Below, piece by piece: positions 23,226 to 34,587 of a stretch of DNA of 64,000 nt. Position 1 is the stretch's first letter; each line of letters begins with the position of its first letter. The stretch covers positions 1 through 64,000 of the forward strand of contig JASKOT010000035.1 in the NCBI GenBank assembly GCA_032158125.1, in the 5' to 3' direction. The stretch is from Papiliotrema nemorosa (Eukaryota > Basidiomycota > Tremellomycetes > Tremellales > Rhynchogastremaceae). The notes under the pieces are model-generated. The model did no database searches and had not been told where the DNA came from. It worked only from the letters and a program-made list of their open reading frames with translations. Both the position numbers and the translations under genes were made by a program.

Positions 23226-23739
23226 CTATTGATGAACTGGAGTTGGGCGGGAAATACGGGTCACTAGGGATAGTGGAATTGCGACGTAGGAGTGTCGTCG
23301 GGGTCCATCGATCACTTCGTCGTCGCGGACGAGACCCGGCACGAAGATGAGGTCATCAGTGGGATGAAAGCGGAAGAGTCGATCAAAGGCATCGCATGGT
23401 AGAACGAGCTGTTGAGGTCATAATATATGACCTCCTCCGCCTTCACAGCCACGAGCGGAAGGATCTTTTGGTTTGTTCGGATACCGGATGACGGTCATTC
23501 CGGTCCAACGTCGCCAAATGAATCTCTCTGATCCAGTGCCAGTCATGTTTGACACTGCAAGTATCCTCTCCGGGGCGAATGACGGTCGCCAAGGTCTTTG
23601 ACTCGGTCGGCTGAGAGTATCGATTGAGAATGGACAGATCTCGATACACTTCCGCACCCATTTTCACCTTTTCAAGCACCGCTATATCATCGCGGCTCTG
23701 GATGCGACGAGCGGATGCCGAGATGGACCTGTGTGCCAT
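23226..23739 (-). CDS. Unrecognised small protein, reading frame possibly broken
   Basis: From ATG 23739 a good open frame runs through MGAEVYRDLSILNRY, SKTLATVIRPGEDTCSVKHD and WHWIREIHLATLDRNDRHP to a TGA near 23440. Just downstream, in another frame and after a possible intron end at 23409, comes a convincing C-terminal piece, LPCDAFDRLFRFHPTDDLIF then VPGLVRDDEVID, ending at 23226. The two halves look like one protein of about 160 residues, but the only good donor/acceptor pair joins them in the wrong phase, so either an unusual junction or a frameshift is present. The ATG lies only 92 bases from that of the divergent metalloprotease, so the promoter must be very compact. No family was recognised. 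Confidence 0.42.
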
Positions 23740-23830
23740 GAGAAGGTTTCCGCTCGTGGATATACCTATCCGTGTCAATGTCGAGGTATAAGAACCGCTC
23801 AGACTTCCCTTGTTCCGACCTCGTCCCGCG

Positions 23831-26434
23831 ATGCCAGCCATGTCTGGTTTACCCTTGTTCATCATGCTCTTCGCAGCGATCGGTCTGGTTAATTGCAGTG
23901 ACCCCAATTTAGCCATCACGGCAAAGATTGATCCTTCGCAAATCGTCATCTTTCCCACCGAGGGTTCCGGTAACTCACGATCATCCGGCGGCAACTACAC
24001 ATACAGCACGTTCAGCACCGATTATTCCGCCAGCACAATATCCTCCGCCGGTATCCTCTCGCCCGTCAGCACCAATGCTTCTTCCAGCATCAACTACACC
24101 GTTCTTGTGCCGGTAGAAATCATCCCAAAGCAGACTTTGCGCAGTGCCTTTACCGTGAGGCTCTTCGTTCGGCAATACGATTATGACATGGAATTTCCGC
24201 CCGAGGAAATCGAAGTCTACCGCCGAGACGACATCTTCCTCTATCAGTCACAAACTTACGAGACGCAGGCCTCCTTCAACCTCGTGACAAACACGACCGA
24301 GTCTGCGGTATACTACTTGAGGACACAGATCGATATTTCCGACGAAGGAAACGGTTCCAACTATCTGGGAACAGCTACTAGCGATGCCGTTCTGAAGTTT
24401 GACTCGTCAACGAGCACCTGGTCTTCTGTGCCGCCAGCGGACTATGGCCACGAGATCAATGCCGCGATACATGACGAGTACGAGTTCCAGCTTGGTATCG
24501 CATCTCAGGACCCATTCGACACGACTTGGGAAACGGTTATCGATGACCAAGACCCGGATCTACCCTTGGATGAGGATCCGACGTTATACGATCCCAGCCC
24601 ATCTCTCGAAGAAGGTGGCCCGTGGGCCAAGACGAATTACTGTGTGAAGTCTCCTCCTTCCTGTCATGAACACTCGACTTCCAAATGCCCATGCGACAAA
24701 GACACAAAACCAATCTTCAACTCTAGCAGCTGGTCCCCACCCACAAACCCTCCGGGTGGTAAAGCAGAGCAAAGCCCTTGCATCACTTTCAGCTCGACGC
24801 ACTCGCCTTCAACTTCTCCTTGCAGCAAGAGGGTTCACACCGTCTCCAGCTCATCAAGCCGACAGACTCATTCCTCCTCCTCTCCTTGCAGTGAGAAGAA
24901 GCATACAACATCTGCTTCTTCCAGTCAATCACACGAGTCTGCTGAAAGTCCTTGTCCATGTGAGAAACACAGCACGAGCTCGACGAAACCCTGTGGCGCC
25001 ACTACAACAACGACTGCGTACAGTAAATGGAGTACATCGACCACCTCGCCATGCAAAGATCCCACGTCCTCGACGCGATCTTGGCCAACCCCTAGTCATT
25101 GTCGCGATTTCCAACCGTGGAAACGCAACAGCTGGAAGTACCAAGAATCCGCACACCCTAGCAGCGTCTCTCTGGAGCTCTGCCCCTCTTCTCTTCCACA
25201 CGGAGAGGTCCATTACAGAAAAATCTTCGCGCGACAAGTGCCAGATGAGCAAGCAGTACTCCGATTGACTCTGACCTTTGGCAACTCGTCTTGCCCACAA
25301 CCCGTGCGCCAAACCAGTGTCACCGCTTTTGGCCTTGTCGGCGACCGTGTCGCAGCCGCGCACGGCAAGACCAACAACAAGGGCTTTGTGAACCTTCGCT
25401 TCCCAGTAAACGCCGGAGAGACAGTATACGTGTACCAAGTCTACGCCTCTATGGACCAGGAGAAGTTCCGGCTGGTCACCGCCGTCGATGCTGGGAATGC
25501 CTTCGACAAATCATACCTATATTGGCTTGTAAAATCCACTCCACTCGCCTGGGAGGTTCCGGTCGGTTTGACCGATTTCTCCTATCGGTTCACAGACAAG
25601 ACTTCCACCGATGTTCTCGAGATTCAGGATCCATTGCTCACTATATGGATCTTTGCCAAGACTAAAGTTTACAACTTTGGGGAGAAACTCGGCAACTTCT
25701 GGTTCCCCGGTGCGATGGACGCCAATGGTGGAGACACGGCATGGTTCAACGACTTCCGACAGAATGATCCGGCCAAAGCGGTCATCAGTCTCGATGCAAA
25801 GTGGGCGACGGCGACGTCTACCATAGCGCATGAATACGGTCACTGGTTCCATTGGCTCGCTCGAAAACACGCGATTCTGAATTACGATCTAAAAGACGGG
25901 GAGACCCACGGTTTCTGTCAAGAAAAGCCCTATTCCCCTACTGTCGCTTTCACAGAGGGCTATGCCACTGCATTTGGATTGTCTGGACTCTGGCACTCCA
26001 AATACCAAGAAATGGACGGCACGGCATTCTGTTTCTTCCCATGTGAGGGGCGCTCGGATCTGGTCCTGGAGATCGAAAATTACAGCTGCACCAGGCCTCC
26101 CGTGAAAGACTTGTCCACTGATGAAGGACGGGTCGCATCCGTCTTACGCGACTTGATCGACGCTGCGAACGACGACAACGGAGGAGACGCAGGACGAGGA
26201 ATCGATGGAGACAGCGATCATGTGAATATGATCCGCAGTCGAGTGTTGGTCAGCGCGTTGAGCGCCAATCCGCACAACATGTCAGCGTACTGGTGAGATA
26301 GAATCCAACTTGATGTTGAGATGCGGCTGACGATCCACAGGCAAGGACTGAAAAATTCGCCTGGCATTACTCCGGCAGAGATCGATGCTGCCTGGGAGGT
26401 CTTCGAATATGGATATGCCTTATTTGAAAAGTAA
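23831..26434 (+). CDS. Large secreted zinc metalloprotease-like protein with Ser/Cys-rich linker
   Basis: ATG 23831 gives a clear signal peptide (GLPLFIMLFAAIGLVNC). One long exon plus a last exon after an intron at about 26294-26341 encode about 850 residues. Residues ~25-260 form an Asn/Ser-rich beta-type domain with several N-glycosylation sequons. Residues ~270-420 are a low-complexity linker with repeated SPC(S/C)-K/E-H units and about 20 cysteines. A beta-domain with RLTLTFGNSSCPQPVRQ and TNNKGFVNLRFPV follows. The catalytic motif STIAHEYGHWFHW (HEYGH about residue 667) is zinc-peptidase HExxH, with FTEGYATAFG about 40 residues later offering the third ligand Glu. This layout resembles gluzincins, but I know no named family with the linker. 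Extracellular or wall-associated proteolysis is inferred. GC content and codon use look ordinary for the region. Confidence 0.78.
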
Positions 26435-26671
26435 TCTACAAAAGCCTCTGACCACACGGACCATGACTCGAGTCTTTAGTTCTGAAAGTGATGATGTGTA
26501 CAGTATGTATAGCACCGTCGTCTAACAATGCAATCGAAATTTTCTGTTCATCGTGGTGCTGACTGCATCCTTTCGGTATTTACGCTTGGAGATCCCGACA
26601 AGGGGGGAGATGCTATTGAGTGAATTGTTGATCCGGACCAGGACCAAGATCAGAATGCATAAGATACTGCA

Positions 26672-29113
26672 TCAGGTACGATGCAGCTGAATTGACCATT
26701 CAAATTTGTCCGACTGTCCTTCGTCCCTCTCCCCTAATCCCGGCAAGACACTCTTGACTCGGATTTTCTTTGTCAAGAATAATCTGATCACGACAATACC
26801 CGAGGCATTCGTCGTCCATTGCACCTCAGCCACCAACTCTTCACCCAAACACACCTTCGCACAGAATGTGGACCTCGTGTGAATGCGCGGGGTAAAGGAG
26901 ATCGCTTTGCATCCCGGCTCGAGGGGCTGAAGTCCTGTAAACTCTGCCAGATACTCGTACAATGGAACAGCGGACCAAGCATGACAATCACTTCGCTGTC
27001 GAATGTCGTCCTCTGCCCAGGTCGTCATATTGTTCCGTAACATGGCTTTCCATGGATCGAAGATGTTGGGCATTATCGTATCGTACATGCCTGCTTTGGC
27101 AAAAGCGCGAAACTCATAGAATCGCATGGCGTAAGAGCATACCGAGATGTCTTTGTGCTTTTGACTGGCTACCATGAGCTCGGCAGCTTGAGCTCCAGTG
27201 ACGACCTCCCCGAGAATAGCGAAAATCTGACAATGCCAGGAATATGCCCCATGATCTGCAATGTCTGCCGTGGAATCGGTGTACAAGGTGCCGTCGAAAC
27301 AATGCTGTTGGATCGCCGTAGCGACTTTATCTGCTCTTTGACGATATTCTTCAACCAGGCCGCGCCGACCGATGGTATCTAGCAATGTCGCCGCCTCGCG
27401 CAAAGTGTAGACGTAGAGTAAGCTGAAGAAAGTGTGTCGACTGCTGGCTCGGCCAGAAGGTGGGACACCTTTATCACCGTCGTTCGGTCCAGGCGCCCAA
27501 AGTTTGACCCAATCGATATACTGCCAGATCTCAGGTGAGATCCCGCTGACCAAGCCAAGCTCGTCGATGTGCGATTCAAAATACTCCAAAATGCCATCAA
27601 TGATGGGTAAAAACGGCCTCGTGTATGCCTGATCACCAAAATAGAGGTAATGATCCGATACCATCAAGATCCAATACAACGAGAATCCAAGGATGATTTG
27701 TTGGACATGAGAGGGTACGCGAGATTGCAGCAGTCCCTCTGGCGAGACGGAAGAGGCGAAAAGGGTGATGGCTTGTCGAGCGAGTCTATCGTCTCCGGAG
27801 AGTAGATAGTGAAAAAGCGCGACAAAGCGCGTATCGCCAGAATACCTGTGTATGAGCGGCTGTTCCCCCCCAAAGATTTGGATAAGACCCACTGTAGCTG
27901 CTCGTAGAACGGACAATCCGCGTACCCGTCAAACATGCAGTTCCTCAGCGTCCTCACGCTCACGTCAAATATCGCCTGAGAGTCGGGCTCCTCCTGATCC
28001 ATCCATTCCGCCTTGACATCCATGGGATAATTGACCTGAACAGCGTCGAAGCTTAGCAGCTCAACAGGTGACCCTATGATCTCTATGGACCAGCGCATGA
28101 CGCCGAATGTCCGGAACCAGAAAGGCTCATATACCGTCTCCACCCCTGCCGGAATGTCCAGCTCGACTTGATCTGACGGTCCTATCAGAAGTCCGGTCGT
28201 ATCCCGTCTATCGTCCTTTGTCCTTAGCCATGGATACATCCGAGGTTCACGCTCATACCCTTCAGAGTACGTGACCTTGAGTTTCAGCCGGGTATCCGTG
28301 TCTGAACGGAAAGTCCATCGTAGGAAAGCTGTCGAATGCACAGCAGGCTGTACATCTACCGTATACCTCCCCGCCGTTAAACGCAACTGAGAGTTTTTGG
28401 CAAAGAATGAGTGCCATTCTTCTCCTTGAGATACGGCTGCCACTGGAGTCATTGCGCCAATGACAGACTCTTGGGGCATTGGTATGGCTCTGAGTCGCAA
28501 TCTCACTGGACCTTGCTCCCCGTTCTTAGGGAAGATCGGACGGAAGATAACCTGAGCTTTCTTGGGGGCCTCTATAGTTACACGCTCTGAGATCTACTCA
28601 TCAGCTTGTTAGAGTGGAGTTTGTCACACGGCTTACATGTAAGAAGACGTCGTCAGGTTCAGAAGTGGGGAACGTTATATTTTGGTGGGATTTAGCCGTC
28701 CAAGTATCCGTGTTGCGAGTGGATACATCGATATCACCGACTTGACCCACGACGGTGAGACCGGGCGTGGAGGATCGCACAAAGGGCAATCCAGCTCGAC
28801 TCGATGGAAAGTATCGTATGACTCGAACGTCGACCTGATTAGACCCAGACACTAGAAAAGGTGCCAAGTCGAGCGTATCATAATGCCAGATACTCGGGAC
28901 ACTCCGTGTAGGTCCAACCGCAACCCGTCGTCCATTCACGACCAGTTTGTACCGAGTATCAGCCGTGAGGTGGATCACAGCTGTGCTCGGGACAATCTCC
29001 AGCTCGAAAGACCGACGAAAGGAGACCACGCCTGCGGCAGAACCATCGTTCGAGTTGTCTGTCCATTCGTCGATCCAGATCCAGCTCTGTTGAAGATCAC
29101 TGATGGTCTGCAT
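26672..29113 (-). CDS. Alpha-L-rhamnosidase, glycoside hydrolase family 78
   Basis: This enzyme removes terminal alpha-L-rhamnose from rhamnosides such as rhamnogalacturonan fragments or plant glycosides. ATG 29113, then three exons joined at about 28636/28592 (DDVFLH to ISERVTI) and at about 27912/27862, where a 51-nt intron with donor GTGGGT rebuilds DCPFYEQLQYSGDTR. That motif carries the expected catalytic acid Glu of GH78. The N-terminal beta-domains include RRSFELEIVPST and YKLVVNGRRVAVGPT; the (alpha/alpha)6 barrel carries WAEDDIRQRSDCHAWSA; a C-terminal beta-domain ends at 26672. About 820 residues. There is no signal peptide, so a cytosolic enzyme is inferred. An open frame continues upstream (29120-29338), and an alternative 5' exon cannot be excluded. 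The gene is divergent from an MFS sugar transporter, suggesting an import-and-hydrolyse pair. Confidence 0.9.
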
Positions 29114-29711
29114 GCTCAGCTACGAGATGCGGAGCAGCTGACCTTGTGATGGGTTTTGGTAGACATTGTCAGTTCGGCTGACGGTCCGAACCCTCCCAAG
29201 GGACTTTGTCGTTATGAACTCGCGGCGTATCATCTGCTCGGCTTGCCGGACTTCACACGGCTCAATGACCTTCCGAGAATGTGGTTTCGGCGAAACACCT
29301 TCAAGCTCGAGCACCATCCCCGTGGTTTCCATTTGCATTTGGTTCTATTTTGGGCTACAGCTTGAATCGAATTACGCTCACTCTATCGGATCTTCGGACC
29401 GGCTCCATCGGGTGGGACCAGAGGAATGGGTGTTCGGAGGTATCTTTAGGCCTCACATGATCATGTCCGTCTAGATGATTTCTAAGCCAGAAAACGACGA
29501 GACACCTGGGTAGAAGGCCCGAATGCAGCTGTGTGGGACCACGACCCTTTGTTGCAATACGGCTCGAAGATGTACCGCTTGTCTTACTGCCCAATTCAGG
29601 TGTCAATAATGTACCGAGATTGGACCTATATATTGGGGAGTGACTGTGCTCCACTGGCGCCCCGTGCCTTCGAACTGACAGCGACTACACCAGCCCACTA
29701 GTCACTTCAAC
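29114..29711. promoter_or_regulatory. Shared divergent promoter of rhamnosidase and sugar transporter
   Basis: 598 bases separate the start codons of the GH78 enzyme (29113, minus) and the MFS transporter (29712, plus). The region has several CGG/CCG triplets that could be Zn2Cys6 half-sites, but no site is clear enough to name. Common regulation of the two genes is the natural reading. Confidence 0.55.
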
Positions 29712-31766
29712 ATGCAGACTGAGAAGCCAGAGTACCAACAAGACATGGTGGAGACTGCAGGGGACGATCCCAAGGCGGTGATGGGTGTCCACGCTACGAG
29801 GACGGAACAAGACAACATGAGCGTGTGGGAAGCCGTCAAGCAGTACAAGAGAGTTTCTGCAATGTGCATGATCGCCGCTTTCAGTGCAAGTCTCGATGGA
29901 TACCGTGGGTTTTTTTAGCTCGTCTTCTTCTTGGCTGATGCCTGCAGAAATCAACTTGAACGGTTCGATTGTTTCCAACTCGGGATTCATCCACACCCTG
30001 TTTGGTAAAACAGTTAAGGCTAGTCCTGGAAAGTACGTCTCGGCATGGGGAGGTATCCAGTCGGCTGGGCAATTCATCGGACAAGCGGCTTTGCAGTACG
30101 TCACGGACAGGCTCGGTCGAAAAATGGCAATGTACATTATCTGGGTCGTGTTGGTCATTGTGAGTTTCCAGACGTCCATGTTGGATCGAATTTGATATGA
30201 TTAGTCTATCGCTATTGAGACCAACGTGAAGCATTGGGAGGAATGGCTCGTCGCCAAATTGTTTTCGGGTCTTGGAGTGGGCATGATGCAAGCGACCATC
30301 CCGGTTTACATCTCTGAGCACGCTCCCAACCAACTTCGAGGTTTCCTCATCAACGCTTACAGCTTGTAAGCGACCATACTATAAACTACACTCGCACGAG
30401 CTCACTTGTCCAGCTGGTTTGTGGTTGGTCAACTCATGGGCCCGTTGGCACTTCGAGAGATCGCTTTGCTCGAACCTTCCAGATGGCGAATCGCAATCTA
30501 CACCCAATGGGCGATGTTGGGCCTGATGATCATCATCTATGTCCTCTTGCCCGAGTCTCCCTGTAAGTCATCGAGCCCACGAATAGAGGAGATGAGGCTG
30601 ATCGGTAGGGTGGCTGGTATCGAAGGGCCGAACAGACCAAGCTGAAAAGATCTTGATCAGGTACAATGGTCATGTTGCAGGTTACGATGCAAAGGAGAAC
30701 ATTGTGAGCTGCCTCCTTTCGATGCTCTTGAGTCGAGCTGAGATTATCAGGGCGTTATGCAAGCTACAATCGAGGAGGAGCGTCGGGTTGGAGCAGAGAC
30801 CAACTCCTTGGGCTGGTTCGGCACACTGAAGGGAACAAACGGATGGCGATTCTTGATTGCTTCCTGGCCAAAGGTGATTCTTCCCTCCTTACGGGTATGT
30901 GTCAGCTGACAGATAGGTCATGCAACAACTCGTCGGTTTGAGCGTTTTCAACACGTACGCCACGTACTTTTGTAAGTGATCCAGAACATACTTGGATAGT
31001 CATCTGACTCTCCAGTCCAACTTGCCGGCAACAAGAACCCCTTCACTGTTACCGTCATCCTGGCCTGTGTCCAACTTGCCTCCGTGTTGATTTCCGCTGC
31101 TACAACCGATAAATTCGGTCGAAGACCTCAAGCAGTCTACGGATATTCTGTCACTGTCGTCTCTGTGCTCTGTCTCGGTATCGTCGGTTGTTTCAAGTAC
31201 GAGACTAGCACCCTGGGTTCTCTACTCGTGAGTCCCCCTCTCAACCTTACCTTCCCGTCTCATAATCGTAGATCTTCTTTGCATGCTTGGCAACGTTCAG
31301 TACGACCGCAGCTTCAGCTATCGGGTACGCATATGCCGTGGAGATTCCACAACAACGACTTCGGGCTCGAACGGCAGGATGGGCTTTGGCATTCTCCAAC
31401 TTGTTTGGAATCATGTTTAGCTTCTGCACCCCGCTCATGCTCGCCAAAGACGGAGCTAATTGGGGTCCCAAAGCTGGGTTCTTGTAAGTTGAAGACCGTG
31501 ACTTTGTTTTCGGGATACTGATATCCAGCTTTGCAGGTACTGGCGCCGTATCAGTGGTCATTGGCTGGTTCATCCTCCCTGAAGTCGCCCAACGAATCCC
31601 AGCGGAGATTGACGAAATGTGAGTAGATGGGTCATTGGGATGATGAGCCAAGTTGACGTCGATCAGGTTTGAGAAAAAGGTCAGACCTAGAGATTTCAAG
31701 AAGTACAGGACAGAAGTTCAGATCAACTCTGATTTGGCTGCTGGTCGATCGGTGGGGGACGTCTAG
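29712..31766 (+). CDS. MFS sugar transporter paired with the rhamnosidase
   Basis: This is a plasma-membrane sugar/H+ symporter. ATG 29712 starts a 65-residue cytosolic tail. Spliced family marks: INLNGSIVSNSGF after TM1, DRLGRKMAMYIIWVVLV, LFSGLGVGMMQATIPVYISE, HAPNQLRGFLINAYS, LLPESPWWLV after TM6, QQLVGLSVFNTYATYFF in TM7, DKFGRRPQAVYG, and PEVAQRIPAEIDEMFEKKV at the C-terminus. At least eight short introns, most 45-60 nt, interrupt it; the donor after LPESP at 30562 and the acceptor near 30608 rebuild the WWLV motif. The stop is at 31764-31766. It resembles the 15.0-17.0 kb transporter more than the maltose-permease type. Because it shares a promoter with GH78, rhamnosides or rhamnose are the likeliest cargo, as an inference. 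Confidence 0.87.
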
Positions 31767-32008
31767 AACGTCAGGAACGGGTACAATGGGAGAGATAATG
31801 GGGGCTCGTCGTGAAAGAAGTAGTTTATCAGTGGACGAGAACGGGATAGGAGAATTGATCATATGCGGAATGCAAAGAACGCACCTTGATCGCCAGTAAA
31901 GCAGCGCAAACATCAATGTACCTTCTGTAATGAGGTCTCTAAGAGTTACATTACCCGATACAACCAGTAATGATTATACACCAAGTCCTAATCTTCCTCA
32001 TGAGAACC

Positions 32009-33986
32009 TCATCTCCTCGCCCATCTTGGATCGTACTCTGGCGGTAATATTGGTGAGTCATCCTGTTCCAGGTTCTCCTGCACCAGCGGACCGGAATCTG
32101 TATCCCTCAATGGGCCGAGTAACCTCCTCGTTGAGGGTGAACTCGCAGCTACAGATCCATCATGCGTCGGTGATGCGATCCTACCCGCGGGGCCCGTGTG
32201 ACCCGTCTGAACGGGACGAGGTGCGGAGGTGGCCGAGCCAGATTGCGAGGTGAGATGGGGAATGAGGAGCGCCATACTTTCTTCCTTTTCCCTTCGCGAC
32301 ACTCCCATCGACTGGGCACTTCCGGACGATGTCGCTGACTGCGGGCCAAGTGCGGACCCCTGTTGTTCCTGTGGGATGTTGACTGAGATGGTCGGTACGT
32401 GAGACTCGGACCGTGCGGTATTGCCCTCTACTGATCGACCTGACACGCTCAATCCGTCGTATGATAATGGCGGAGCGACATCGAGTCGTTCAACTGAGGC
32501 ATCGACTCCCGACACCCCTTTGACGAGTGACAGTTCAGAGCCGTTGGAAGCTCTTTCAGTGAGGGCGATAGGTGGACCCGGGTAAGGGTCTATCCCACCT
32601 TGAATTGAGTGAGACGAGACGATCGAGTGCCGGCGATCTCCCTTGGCGTTTGACTTGGGAGGGAAGAAGTTCAGGCGTTGACGAAGACGTTTGCCTGGTT
32701 TGGAGAAGGGTATCACAATGAGCACAAGAAGTAAGAGAGCCGAGCAGACCTGAGTGTATCAGCGATATCCAAGGAACCAGGTGAGAGGATAAGATGGTTG
32801 CTCACTGCGATCGCTGCTATTTTTCCTTTGCTCAGCTTATTGCTGTCGTCGTCCGGACTACCTCGTCAGCAATTCACAGCGTCATTAAACAATTCTTGTG
32901 GCGTCGCGATTCTCCACATGGTCAAGTGCACTTACTCAGGGGCAGAAAGGTATACCACGGATCCCAAGTTGAATCCAGCGCCGACGTCGCTTCCCGTATA
33001 ATTGAAAGTCACCACAATCTCATATGCCGCCCCCGCCGTCAAGCTCGCTTGATACATGACCTGGTTGGCTCCGACCCATGCACTCGATGCGTTGTACGTC
33101 TGATTCCCATCGGAGAACGAGTTGCTTCCCGACAGGACGGTCAGTGCCACGAAATACTGCGAGTTTGCAGGTTCGACGAGGCCGTAGAAGAAGACGAGGG
33201 AAGTGTTGGAAGGTGGGTAGAGGGTCAAGGACGTCGATTGATCTGGAGTGGTAGATAGTGTGGTATAGTTTGTCATTTGACCAGTGACAGCTGACATGTG
33301 TCAGCACCACATCTTGATCATCTATCGCGGCCAGACAATGAGGGGGCCACTCACCGTCCTGCGCCGTCGCATATTGGGTGTTCCAATTTCCAGTCACTGT
33401 CAGATCGCCCGAGACTGCTGCGAGGGGTATGTCGATGGTGGAGTTGCTAAGTGTTCCGCTGGGAACGTCAGCCATATTCTACATCGAGTCCCAGTAACCC
33501 AACTCACGAAGGAACGGTCGAGGTGAATGTGAATCCCGTCAATTTGACCCAAGAGAGACCCCTAGCCAAGACCTGTACCTCGTGCGATCCATCGGACAGC
33601 CCTTCCACAGCTCCTATCACTCCATCATCACCCGAGCTGAATGACCGTGAGATTCCATCAATATAGATGAGAGCCGATAATTGAAATGCCGTGCCCCAGA
33701 CGTACACCGCAGTCCCGGAAAACGAGACTGTCGCTGTAGCACCGGAAAACTCTGTCAAATGGGACGATTGTCCTTTCCCAACTTGAGACAGAAAATCGGC
33801 GTCGGCGCCGTAAAACGGCGAGTCGGAGTAAGAGCTGTTCCAGGTGTCTTCACCTACGCCTGCCAGCGTGGGGTAGTAGGTGATGAGCGGTGACTGATCG
33901 GTGATCGACCAATTGTAACTCTGTTGAGCCAGCGCCGTCGAGCTGCACCATATAGCGAGAGAGACTAAAGCGATTATACGACCCAT
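32009..33986 (-). CDS. Single-pass cell-surface protein with signal peptide, unrecognised
   Basis: ATG 33986 gives a signal peptide (GRIIALVSLAIWCSSTALA). The ectodomain of about 300 residues has many N-glycosylation sequons and two beta-sandwich-like halves: first VSFSGTAVYVWGTAFQLSAL and GLSDGSHEVQVLA, then YPPSNTSLVFFYGLV. Membrane span: after splicing, GKIAAIAVCSALLLLVLIVI, flanked inside by KPGKRLRQR. The cytosolic tail of about 240 residues is Ser/Pro-rich and disordered. The layout (lectin-like or cadherin-like ectodomain, one helix, long Ser-rich tail) is common among uncharacterised basidiomycete membrane proteins and recalls Axl2-type or sensor proteins, but nothing identifies the function. 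The stop is at 32009. Introns lie near 33470-33515, 33290-33350, 32860-32937 and 32760-32815. It converges on the sugar transporter. Confidence 0.72.
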
Positions 33987-34587
33987 GTTGGGCGAAGAGC
34001 GACCAAGCGGAAAATATCGATCTACTGCTAAGGCGGTGAAGAAGAGCCGAGGGTTGGGGATGTGACTATGCACAAAAATGTCGATGTAGATATGGCAAGA
34101 GTCCAGCTCTTTGCCCTGCCGTTACGCCTGACTCTATAACAGGTCTAGAGAAGGATGGTCGAGGGAAACGTCTAAACGGTTGAGAAAGAGTGACAGCAAG
34201 GAAAACGAAAAGTTGGAGCCACGCGCGTAGCTCCTCACCTGTCCAAGCGTGACTGATTCGTAAGGCGTCCCCCATCTTCATGCAATGGCTTGGAGCATGG
34301 TGTGCGCAGCAGCTTCCTGAGACAAGGTAGGCATTCGGTCATGCATGCAGAGAAGGAACGGAAAGGAACGACTTCTGTCGAAGGACGGATTTCGTTCCAG
34401 TCCAAGGGTGTTTCAGCGAGTGGATAGTCGTACCCTCACCCATGTCATCAGCTTCGAGTGTAACCTGAGAATATCATATGCATGTGCCATGCCAATGTCT
34501 GTAGCCATCGTTGCTTTAGCTCAACATACAGCGTCGAGTGGCATCGGCACCGAGCGACGTCTAATCTGATGTGTCCGAACCACACCT
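33987..34587. other. Intergenic region at the subtelomere/core boundary
   Basis: 600 bases between the surface-protein start and the eIF3h stop. No gene was seen. It contains a CATGCATGCA palindromic motif at 34340-34349. The functional content of the chromosome changes here from accessory to housekeeping. Confidence 0.5.

Noticed and set aside
24929..25438. Long minus-strand open frame (169 codons) opposite the metalloprotease
   Set aside because: It lies antisense to the Ser/Cys-rich linker and the following domain; low-complexity sense codons leave the reverse frame open by chance, and it has no family features.
27862..27912. Apparent frameshift in the rhamnosidase next to a run of seven G's
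   Set aside because: An intron with donor GTGGGT and acceptor CACAG restores DCPFYEQLQYSGDTR exactly, so no frameshift is needed.
29120..29338. Open frame upstream of the rhamnosidase as an extra 5' exon
   Set aside because: It could be spliced on through GTCAGC...GCAG, but the GH78 fold is already complete from ATG 29113 and the extension matches no domain; kept only as an alternative.
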